Source of the DNA: Crambe crambe
Lineage: Eukaryota > Porifera > Demospongiae > Poecilosclerida > Crambeidae
Length of the DNA stretch: 64,000 bases
Assembly: GCA_963924555.1 (NCBI GenBank)
Contig: OZ004586.1
Coordinates: 186,001-250,000, forward strand
Reading direction: 5' to 3'
Below the pieces are notes generated by a model. That model was not told the DNA's origin. It saw nothing but the letters and a program-made list of their open reading frames with translations, and made no database searches. This document shows, piece after piece, positions 1 through 9,242 of the stretch. The position numbers and the translations under genes are program-made. Position 1 is the first letter of the stretch, and each line of letters begins with the position of its first letter.

Positions 1-190
1 GTGACATTGTGTGGCATGTGAGTTGACATGCATGTGACATTGTGTGGCATGTGAATTGACATGCATGTGACATTGTGTGGCATGTGAGTTGATATGCATG
101 TGACAGTGTGGCATGTGAGTTGACATGCATGTGACATTGTGTGGAATGTGAGTGGACATGCATGTGACAGTGTGGCATGTGAGTTCGACA
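1..190. repeat. 33-bp minisatellite inside an intron
   Basis: About five to six copies of a 33-bp unit run from the window start, beginning gtgacattgtgtggcat and followed by gtgagttgacatgcat. Some copies carry small deletions. Each unit contains ggcat followed by gtgagt, the same string that forms the splice donor after the last kinase-1 exon in the second unit near 9117. The array therefore lies in the intron before the exon at 258 and seems to have grown from the donor end of that intron. Confidence 0.85.
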
Positions 191-257
191 CGTAGAAATG
201 GTGTTGGCAACATGCACATGACCATGTACATGACAAGTTCCTATCTCTAATCCTCAG

Positions 258-2418
258 ACATCCTCAGTTGCCGTTGACGACACAACAGTGTATGGTCCTC
301 GTTCCATGACCTGTTTCAGCCCCACTCCACCTGACTTCCAAGAACAGGCAAAAAATGAAAGTAAGTTTGGAATTTCCTCATCTCTAGCGTATTTACTGAA
401 TATGTTCCATATCAGACCCGCCTCGTCTGTGGGATGGTCCCTCCAGTGTTGCCGGTCGTGAGGGCTACCCCGTCACTCTCCAATACCAAGTCAGTGGGTC
501 CCCTATCCCCTCTGTGACATGGGAACACAGTGACAATGGAGAGGTGAAGATGTCCTTGCGTACCAGAGTGGTGGAGTTGAGTGGAGGTGTGACATCCCTT
601 ACCATCTCCAAACTCCAGTGTGAGGATGAAGGAGTATACATTTGCACTGCAGTCAACAGTCTTGGCTCCATCTCTTGCACCTGTACACTCACCGTCTTAG
701 GTATGTCATTTTCAAAATCTTGTGCAACAATATCCTTAATGTTACCACTCCCCAACGATGTAGTGATACCTGGTGCTCCTTCAGATGTAAACGCCATCAT
801 CCTGGGCAGTTACAACTCCGCTCTCATCTCCTGGCTCCCCCCGACTGCTGATGGGAATGCCCCAATATCAAAGTACCTGCTGGAGAGACGCAGGTTGGAG
901 TTTGACATGTGGGAGGAGGTGTCGGCTGAGATTGAGGGAACGGCACATGTGGTGGATGACCTTCTCCCAGGAGTGACTTACATCTTCAGAGTCTCGGCCA
1001 TAAATGACGTGGGAATGGGTCATGTCAGTGAACCCTCAGAACCTGTCACCATAGAAAACAACCAAGAGTATGATTCAGATAGTCCGATGTTTGAGCGTAT
1101 CAGAATGAAGACATCACCATATGATTTAGAGTACCAGTCAGAAGAAGAACTATCAAGGTACATCGATATAAAGTATCAGAGATCATGTGACCTGATTATA
1201 CTCATTTCCCCAGGGGAAAGTTCACCATGGTGGTCAAATGCAGAGAGAAGACGACAGACCAGGTGTTTGTAGGGAAGGTGATGCAAGTGGGGGAGAGTGA
1301 GGAACTAAGGGAGAAGGCTCTACAGGAACTGGAGATCCTACGAGGATTGGTCCACCCCCGCCTCGTTTCCTTGGAGGACTCCTTTGACAACAAGGACAGG
1401 ATCATAGCAGTACTGGAGTAGTAAGTATCAAATGTCAATGAGGGAGGGGCTTGTGACTGACCTTTGCACCCTTGTAGTCTTGGTGGAGGGACATTGGAGG
1501 AGTATGTGGCATATCATGTGACTCTGACAGAATACACAACCACTCGACTCACTAGAAAAATCATGGAAGGTCTCCAGTATCTACACGACTCGAGAATCAT
1601 CCACGTCAACCTAACAGTAAGTGATGTAAATAATCCAAGATTTGGTTCTAGAACCTCACATTGGAGGGGACCAATAGGTGAAGAGGACTTCCATTAGTCT
1701 TAACATTGCATTTATTTTCCATAGCCTGATAATATTTTCCTGACCTCCGGGTATGGGGACTTGAAGATTGGTGGTTTTGGGACTGCTCGCTACATCGAGA
1801 CAGGGAACCAGTTGACGGACCTGACCAGCTGTGGGGTGGAGTTCCTAGCCCCTGAGGCCATTAGTCTCCAACCACTCACGACGGGAGCAGACATCTGGAG
1901 TGCAGGGGTACTGGCCTGTCACATGTGAGTCTCTAATTAGCTTTAATTGGGGAGGGGGTGGGGGCAGTTTATGCTAATTCACTTCACTTGATTGGCATAA
2001 TTATTATTATGATAGGGTGACTGGTCACTCTCCCTTTCTGAGAGAAACCGATGAGGCCACCATATTGGCCATCACCTCAAGCTCCTCACTCGACCTCACC
2101 AGCAAAGACTTCACCAATCTCTCCCCAGAATGCTTAGACTTCATCGCCGTGGCAACCCTGGCCAGGAACCCTCGCAAGAGACTGACAGCTCAGCAGTGCC
2201 AGCGTCACAAGTGGTTGTCAGGGAGTGGTGGGAACAGTCGTAGGTCCTCTCTGGACCACACCTCCAGTCCCCCCAGCAGGTGTAAGTCCCTGGGGTCATC
2301 GTCCCCTGGGGGGAGGAGGAGGAGTGGCTCCCTGGGGGGCAATGGTGGTGACAAAAATGTAAGGTCAAAGGTCACTTCAAGTTCAAGGTACTCGTCTACA
2401 GACCACTCTCATAGATAA
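258..2418 (+). CDS. UNC-89/obscurin/titin-like Ig-FN3-pseudokinase protein, unit A (5' end outside window)
   Basis: Seven exons keep one frame of 576 codons plus stop: 258-360, 416-700, 764-1157, 1214-1420, 1478-1616, 1725-1924 and 2016-2418. Exons 1-2 give a linker and an I-set Ig domain (tryptophan in VTWEHS, D-x-G-x-Y-x-C as DEGVYIC). Exon 3 is a fibronectin III domain. Exons 4-7 are a protein kinase fold with the lobe lysine in FVGKVM. The catalytic loop reads HVNLTPDN instead of HRDxxxxN and the metal motif reads GGFG instead of DFG, so catalysis is doubtful. The tail is rich in Ser, Gly and Arg. In animals, proteins of this type (UNC-89, obscurin, SPEG, titin) are large scaffolds; in an animal without striated muscle a cytoskeletal or signalling scaffold role is inference. 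The 63-bp intron at 701-763 has no stop and keeps frame, so its retention is possible. Upstream exons, including kinase 1, lie left of the window. Confidence 0.75.
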
Positions 2419-2518
2419 CATTGATATGTATGCAAGTAGCAAAGCAATCTTCACTCTTTCATTAAGACCTTCTCATTGCATAGTGTGGAGCAAACTATTA
2501 TCCATAACTTAGTAGCTT

Positions 2519-2571
2519 TTTATTCACATACTCAATTATTATAATTGTCTTCTCAAACTTTCTGGAATAAA
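2519..2571. terminator. Overlapping poly(A) signals of convergent genes, unit A
   Basis: AATAAA at 2566-2571 serves the plus gene ending at 2418. TTTATT at 2519-2524, which is AATAAA on the minus strand, serves the minus gene ending at 2656. Each signal lies beyond the other, so the two 3' ends should overlap by several tens of bases. The same layout recurs in units B and C. Confidence 0.6.
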
Positions 2572-2655
2572 GATAATTCTCTAATGATAATGTGAGATCC
2601 ATCAGTGAACCAAAACAATGTGTACATGATACATAGTGGGACTAGTTAGAACAAT

Positions 2656-5610
2656 TCAACAAGTCAAATGAACTAGTTCAGTACTTCTCAATAGTGACTT
2701 GCCATCATATCCTCCAGCCACTAATATTTCTCCCTCAGTAATTTGTGCACAGGTGCAGTTGTATCGTGGAGATGGTAAGTCTCCTACTTTCACCCACTCC
2801 CCAGTCTCAGGTCGGTAGTGATGGATTGCAGTCATGACTTTCCCATCCTTATTCCCACTTAATGCCAGCAAAGACCTACTGATGGAGAGTGGAGAAGATC
2901 TCATATGTCCTAGTCCTGATATTTCCTTCCATATGTTCTTGGAGTTAACTTGAGAAATGAGAGCTGGGAGGGACACACTGTACACCATGTCACTATAGCA
3001 ACCCCCAACAGCCCCTCCCATGAGGTACCACATGTCACCTACTAGAGCTGTCCTCATAAGTGAGACACGAGTTGGAGCTGCAGTGAACCATTGGTTGCTT
3101 GTGGTATTCATCACCTCAACAGATGACAAGCCATCATAGCCTCCAACTACAACCAGCCATTTACTGTAAGTGACTGCAGAGGGGCCTAAACGTGCAGTGG
3201 ACATATCTGGATAGGGGTTTGTCCATTTCTTGTCTTGAGCTCTCCACACACCTAGAGATCTACTACAACTATAATCACGTAGCCTACCACCAACCAGGAC
3301 TAGTTGGTTGTGAATTGCTGTCATTCCAAACCAGCATGCTGTGTATGGTGGCAATGTGCCCCATCTCCCTGAATCACTCTCATACACCATCACCACATTG
3401 TCATTACTACTGCTTCCTCCCCCAACATATACTCTACCCTGCACCACCACTGACTGTATGTAACCACTCATAGCAAAGGGCATGTCTGGACCATGCCTCC
3501 ATTTCAGTTGGAGAGGGACTTTCAGCCTGCGAGGCCCCTATAATGATCACAATAATGAGATGCACTAGATGGTAACTACTACACACCTACCTGCCCCACC
3601 CCCTCCTGTAGCAGTTGTTGGGTCCTCCTCAATTCCTCCATTAACCTGCTGTGATCAGCTTCTTTACCTTGCAGCTCCTGCCTCAGTCTAACTTCCCTAC
3701 CCTCCATTTCTGCACGCAAGTGGGACAAGGACTCCTACAGAGAGAGATCATGCATAACTATTGGTCAGTGGCCACAGCACAAGCTACAATCCAGCAAAAC
3801 AACCCTTTATGAGGAATGCTAACCTCTGTTTCTCTCTGCTGGTGTTGGAGCTGTCTGTCCTTCACCTTTATGTCTCTCTGCTGCTGTTGGAGTTGTCTGT
3901 CCTTCACTTCCATGTCTCTCTGCTGCTGTTGGAGCTGTCTGTCCTTCTCCTCCATATCTCTCTGCTGCTGTTGGAGTTGTCTGTCTTTCACCTTCATGTC
4001 TCTCCATTGCTGTTGGAGCTGTCTGTCCTTCACCTCCATGTCTCTCTGCTGCTGTTGGAGCTGTCTGTCCTTCTCCTCCATGTCTCTCTGCTGCTGTTGG
4101 AGCTGTCTGTCCTTCACCTCCATGTGTCTCTGTTGCTGTTGGAGCTGTCTGTCCTTCTCCTCCATGTCTCTCTGCTGCTGTCTCACTTGTCTTTCATGTT
4201 CCCTTGTTTCTCTTTGTAACTGCTCTATAACCAGCTGCATGAAATTGTGAAGACTTGACTGCTCATGACTTAAAGTCTGAGTTGTAACTTACTTGCAGCT
4301 CTCTAGCCAAGTCCTCTGCCCTTTCCTCCGATACCCGAAATCTTCCTTCAGATACCTGAAGTCTTTCCTCCAATGCTTGAAATCTTCCCTGATATTAAGA
4401 ATGGGTATGGCAGTTGATTTATTTATTAGTAAAGGTGTTTGTCTCTACCTCTGCTTGTGCCAGTTCCTCTCTTTGTATCTTCATCTCCTTGGCCAGTACG
4501 ACCCGCCCAATGTCCAGTTTCACCAGACTACCTCCATACACACCTTCCACCTCCACCTTCAGTCTCTGCATACTACCCAGTACCTCATCTGTGGATGGCC
4601 TTTGTTCTGGTACATTGTGCAGACACTGTCTGATCAGCTGGACTAGGGAAGGGTGATGGTTGCCGACCTCTTTCTCCAAAAGTTCCATGTATTCTCCACG
4701 ACGCTCCACTTCTGAACGTGCTATCAGTGTGTGATGAGGACTGTCAGGATCAGGGAATGTGTGTGACAGCAGGTTCCCAGGAAACACCTGAAAGATCATC
4801 AGTTCATTTCATATCCAATCATTAAGAAATTGTTACTTACCTGTGTCATTGTGTACAGGGTGAGATGTCCAAAGGAGAAGATGTCGAGGGATGGTCCATA
4901 GCGGTGAGTCTCATTCAGAGCTTCTGGAGGCATGTAAACCAGTGTCCCTGGCAAGCGTGAGAGGGTACTGGCCAGCTGACCAGGCCTCATGTCGATCATG
5001 CGAGAGTTACCCATGTCAGTGATCTTAGCAACAAGGGAGGAGGTGAGGAGGACGTTCTTGGCTGTCAAGTCTCTGTGGATGATTAGAGGTTGCCTATTGT
5101 GGAGGTAAACCAGTCCACTGGCCACATTCTTTAGAACAGAGCACTTGAGGGAGAGAGGGAGGCCAGGCATGTACTCCAGCAGGTCGTCAAGGCTGGTTTC
5201 CAGTCGTTCCATTACAAGTAGAGGCAGTCGAGTCCCTGGGAGGAAGCACAGACCAAGGAATAGGGTGATGTTGGGGTGACGGAGGCTGGACATGATCTGG
5301 CACTCCTGCTCATACTTGCGTACGACATCAGGCACTCCAACATTGCCATCATCCAGCAGAATCTCATGCAGCTTCTTACCAGCACACACTAGATGCTGGT
5401 ACTCCACCTATGGATTAGCTTTGTGTAAAATGCAGCAAATTAGTACTACCAAACACTTACCTCCTCCACTGAACCAAAAGAGCCTGTTCCCAGTACTCTG
5501 CCAGTTGGAGTGACGTCATTCAGCATAAATTGCTGTAACTGATTGTTGTTCCTGAAGGCTTGAGTCACGTCCTCTCGATCTCTGCGATTATCACGTCTTC
5601 GAAAGGCCAT
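2656..5610 (-). CDS. Kinase/coiled-coil/Kelch protein, unit A (one frameshift)
   Basis: Exons in transcript order: 5461-5610, 4841-5407, 4449-4787, 3824-4388, 3591-3734 and 2656-3537. The first three encode a TKL-like kinase with glycine loop GTGSFGSVEE, lysine in AGKKL, HRDLTAKN catalytic loop, DMG in place of DFG, and MPPEAL. Then come heptad repeats of the SEER type and eight 14-residue repeats of the MEEKDRQLQQQQRD type, a second short coiled coil, and a Kelch domain with six Gly-Gly-like blades (VYVGGG, LVLVGG, VVVGGYDG, YLMGG, LALSGN, LVAGGYDG). Compared with the other three copies there is one extra T near 4282 in the coiled-coil exon, which breaks the frame; the summed exons are one base over a multiple of three. 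It could be a recent pseudogene or an assembly error. No signal peptide or membrane segment is visible. Start chosen at MAFRRR because all copies align from there. Confidence 0.75.
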
Positions 5611-5635
5611 AGTGCTTGGGTGTGGCTGGTTGGAA

Positions 5636-5652
5636 TTGTACGCATGCGCATA
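5636..5652. promoter_or_regulatory. NRF-1-like palindrome upstream of unit A minus gene
   Basis: The string tacgcatgcgcata lies about 30 bp upstream of the start codon at 5610. The same core occurs upstream of the other three copies and of several housekeeping genes here. The core resembles the NRF-1 consensus TGCGCATGCGCA. Confidence 0.5.
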
Positions 5653-5726
5653 AACCATCTGCAATCAAGAGACTCTTCCCCCGTGCAATTATGTAACAAC
5701 TTAGCAGGAGAGTGAAAATTAGCTGT

Positions 5727-6022
5727 AAGGTAAGTCGGGGTAATTCTGAATACCTTAGGTTACTTCGAAAGGAAGAGGAGTTTCAAGCTCAAACTTGATA
5801 CACATAAACTACACTTTTTGCTCTGTCTTTGCAACAATTCTTGAAGATCAAAGTTCTTGTGCACTGAAGCTAGCCAGCTCTGAATAATACCCCCAGATTT
5901 TGAACTTCCTAAAACTTACTTGATTGATCTAGGGATGAAGTTTTTGAAAAGCAAGCTGTAAGGCTAGCAGCTTTATGCATTGTGTGGCCATGACAATCAT
6001 TTGAAATTACCCCAACCTACCA
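5727..6022. mobile_element. Candidate MITE, about 0.3 kb
   Basis: The left end reads ggtaagtcggggtaatt and the right end, inverted, reads ggtaggttggggtaattt. No coding frame lies between. The ends resemble those of the larger element at 19954-20542, so the two may be one family. Target duplication not resolved. Confidence 0.45.
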
Positions 6023-6246
6023 ATCTTTATTCTTGGCTCTATAACAAATTATTCACAATAATGAAAATTTTTCACTGCTGGTTAGAGAAAAGATTTAACT
6101 TCCATCTGCACTTTACAGCAGGTTCTATCTGCTCCTAGTCAGAAATAAGAACCATTTTCCCCCAAAAATAATATTCCAAATTACCCTGAATTACACCTTG
6201 TACTTTTGTCTAATGGTGAGTGTTATTTTTCACTATGCCAGTGTAT

Positions 6247-6825
6247 GCATAGTTGCCAACTTCTGGAAATAGAATATAGGGACAGGCTAGGCGAAAATTT
6301 CTAGACCACGCCCATTTTTTATTAAAAACGCCCATTTTGATTAAACTTGGGAATGGTAGACCTTAAGTAATAAGTAAAGATGCAGGTTGTAAGAACTAGG
6401 TAATTAACTATTAAACTAAGTAAGTAGATCCAAGTTAGGTATCAAAACCGATAGAAAAAACCGAGCAGAACTGAGAGATCAGGGTAGAACCATGGTTTGC
6501 CCGTAGAGATGCTGATAGGTATCTTTCTGTCATCTACTCACATCTTATAAGAAGACTTTCACACTGAAAAATAAGCCACGCTGGATTTCATGATGTCATT
6601 TGTTCGTAACTTCAGATCACATGATGTGTGCTGAGCGTGCATAATAATACTACAGCTGAAGTAGTCTCGCGGAACAGACTCGATTCTTTCCTTGGCCCGC
6701 GAGACTACCTTGTAGCTCTATCTGTCGGGACAAGTCATTGTTAAAGCACTATGTCGGGCGGGACCGGGACAAGAGGTATAATATCGTGAGTGTCCCGGCC
6801 AAATCGGGACGGTTGGCAACTATGT
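6247..6825. mobile_element. Candidate nonautonomous DNA element, about 0.58 kb
   Basis: Inverted ends catagttgccaac (6247) and gttggcaactatg (about 6812-6824) are flanked on both sides by tgtatg, a possible target duplication. The interior holds a third TAGTCTCGCG...GCGAGACTA hairpin at about 6662-6708 but no transposase-like frame. Confidence 0.5.
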
Positions 6826-7340
6826 GTATGGGTCATGTGATAATCATGTGATAATCATTTTGATTAGAATTATGATCCTGAAATGAATGACGAATGAGAA
6901 CTGGTCAGTCAAGAGATGTACAGAGAGACCTCAAAGGAATGTCGTGTGTTTCTCTTTGAAAGAACTCATGATAGGTAAAGTGGGTATGGTCACTAATGGG
7001 CAGTAAGAGGTGTGAGGTTTATAAATTGTTCTTCCCCCCCTCCACTCTCCTCCGTCCTTCTCTCTCACCTCCCACTGTGGTTTGCTAAACCACAACTTCC
7101 TGTTGCGTTTTAATTTTGTATGGTGGCGTAACGACTGTCATGCAACTGAAGAAGGCAGGGGAGGGGAGGGGAGGGGAGAGGAGAAAGGGGAAGTAGGAGG
7201 GAGGGGGAGGGCAGGAGAGGACAGGAGAGGGGAAGGGAGGGGAGGGCAGGAAAGGGGAGAGCTAAAGAAAATAGGGGGGAAATATCAGTGTTTCTATACA
7301 AGTCCAACAACATACACAAGTAGGTAAGTACCTGAACTAA
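6826..7340. other. Noncoding stretch with polypurine tract
   Basis: No supported gene. From about 7150 to 7262 the plus strand is almost only G and A in GGGGA/GGGCA-type repeats. Frames called across it are low-complexity and not credible proteins. Confidence 0.6.
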
Positions 7341-7343
7341 ATA

Positions 7344-8298
7344 ATGCTTTTTGTTGCATACCTACAGGTACAACCAGACTTGGTTTACCAGCTTTGCCTA
7401 ATGAAGCCTTTCTTTGAGGCAGGATTAAAGGACTTAGCAGTGACTAGCGGCTACCCTTCTCAATCAATTCATTTTTCTGATGAAAGTAGTCTATGGGAAG
7501 CCATGTACCAATGCATGCTTCAGAGCTTTCTGGTTAATTTCCCAGACAAGCAGAGGTTGAAGGAAACAATAGCCAATACTCTGCAGGAGTTTGAGAAAGT
7601 GAGTTATGACAAGCTAGCTTTGTACAGTGTAATCAGATCTTTTGGGGAGGAGAGAACCAATTTTGATTAAAAATTCAGCAGGTATGTCAAGGAAATGTCA
7701 AAGAGGGATGATACTTGGAAGTTCTGGAGTAGATTTGTGTTTGAGGACTGCCAGCCATATATTGGACTCTTTATAGCCATCAGAAGTGAAAACTGGCACC
7801 TCAGAATGGCTTCAGTGAAGGCAATGGTTGCAGACTTCACAGCTTTCGATCATCCAATCTATCAAAAGCTGATCACTCAACATATTATTGTTGACATTAT
7901 GAACATGCCTGCTGAATTGCTCCAGTACTTTGAAAATGGAGGGTTTATACTGAGCATATCTGGGAATGCTCTTCACTCAGTAGGCTTGGACGAGAGTCAT
8001 GAAATGCTGATTAATAAGCATATTAAGCAATCAATAGTGAGACCGTCCAATACCCAGTACATCCCATTCAGGGAAGAGTGTGGAAAATTTTAAACCTCAA
8101 CTGTTTCATGAGAAAGCTCATGAAAAAACAATTGCATCTATAATGCTAGCACCAGATAAAAGTACCATCAAGTCAGCAGCAAATATCCAGCGCATGCTTC
8201 AGAAATTGAATGATTGTGAGGTAATTAAAAGGGATTCCCTCTTTTTAGTGTGCCCAGTGGAGAGTTGCTGGAAAGTGTTGTGGCAGAGAATAACCTAA
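7344..8298 (+). pseudogene. Broken transposon-like gene, uncharacterised metazoan family
   Basis: Three open pieces (7344-7670, 7695-8093 and 8080-8298) in shifting frames read as one degraded protein. The best piece contains WKFWSRFVFEDCQPYIGLF, then a stretch with FTAFDHPIYQKL and later HSVGLDESHEM. I recognise this style from multicopy, uncharacterised genes of sponges, cnidarians and molluscs that behave like mobile-element passengers, but I cannot name a transposase family. At least two stops or frameshifts separate the pieces. It sits just upstream of the kinase-1 remnant of unit B, so its insertion may have separated unit B from upstream exons. Confidence 0.5.
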
Positions 8299-8299
8299 C

Positions 8300-9121
8300 C
8301 AAGGCAGTTGCTGTGGGTTACCTCACTCTAGTCTCGCGCGGGCCAGTGTGAGAGTCTGGCCCGCGCGAGACTACCTCACTCAACTCCTCTCAGCAGTGGA
8401 CACCCTCCATAGACTTGAAATAGCTCATCTGGACATCTGAGTGAGTCACATGACCAGTCATATGACCTATCACATGATATTATTATCACAATACAGCCTG
8501 AGAATATACTCTTGAATTTTGGACGGATAAAGCTGATCGATAAAGCTGATCGATTTTGGCACTGCTTGAGACCCCTCTCAGACAGTCCTCACCTCTCTTT
8601 GCCTCTTCTGTTGAGTTTTGTGCTCCTGAGGTCGTTAATTAGGATAGCCTCACTATGTCAGCGGATATGTGGAGCATTGGAGTCCTAGCATATGTCCTGT
8701 AGGTCACAATAAACTTTCCCCTTTTAAGGGCAAAAGGAAATGATAATAGTACTCTACAATATGTGGAATTGAACTATCTTGTGCAGGTTGAGTGGTCTGT
8801 CTCCCTTCTTACAGACAGTGGTGGAGAGGATTCTGGATGCTCGTTATAGCTTCTATAGGGAACAATTTGACAGTGTCTCCCAAGAAGCCAAGGACTTCAT
8901 TTCAGCCTTGCTGCAGAAATCACCTGAGTAAGTCAAAATCTTAGAGATTCATGAAGGACCACATGAGCTTACTTCTCATGTGCAGGTATCGTATGAGTGT
9001 TGGTGGTGCACTGAATCACTCCTGGATCAAGATGTTGGGAGGAGTCGGAGAGAGAATCAGCTCCCCGTGGCCAATGGCTAAACTAGATATCTCACAACTC
9101 AATTGCTCAGAAAAAGTGGCA
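8300..9121 (+). pseudogene. Kinase-1 remnant of the UNC-89/obscurin-like gene, unit B
   Basis: Kinase C-lobe pieces appear in order. A helix with LLSAVDTLHRLEIAHLDI follows a palindrome insertion at 8329-8373. Exon 8497-8698 starts PENILLNFGRIKLID and ends with MWSIGVLAYVL. Exon 8787-8927 reads LSGLSPFLQTVVERI. Exon 8986-9121 reads YRMSVGGALNHSWIKM. Here the loop is HLDI and the metal motif DFG, unlike the degenerate kinase 2, so this is a different kinase domain. Lesions include a 13-bp tandem duplication (ctgatcgataaag) before DFG, a stop just after the DFG, and the palindrome insertion. The order kinase 1, Ig, FN3, kinase 2 matches the C-terminal half of UNC-89, obscurin and SPEG. Confidence 0.6.
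8329..8373. mobile_element. 45-bp palindromic mini-element with exact 8-bp target duplication
   Basis: A near-perfect inverted repeat begins tagtctcgcgcgggcca and ends with its complement. The octamer cctcactc occurs directly on both sides (8321-8328 and 8374-8381). It splits a kinase exon. The terminal TAGTCTC/GAGACTA is shared with the element at 12397-12438. Confidence 0.75.
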
Positions 9122-9242
9122 TGTGAGTTGACATGCATGTGACATTGTGTGGCATGTGAGTTTGACATGTAGAAAGTGGTATGTGAGTCGGCAACATGAC
9201 TTCACATGCACATGACCATTGGTTCCTATCTCTAATCCTCAG

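Noticed and set aside
1-190. Possible CRISPR-like or centromeric satellite array
   Set aside because: The repeats abut without spacers, are few and lie inside a eukaryotic intron.
4276-4292. Intron of 15 bp at the SYTQTLS position of the coiled-coil exon
   Set aside because: Although gtaagt and cag are present, 15 bp is too short to splice, and units B, C and D read through in frame.
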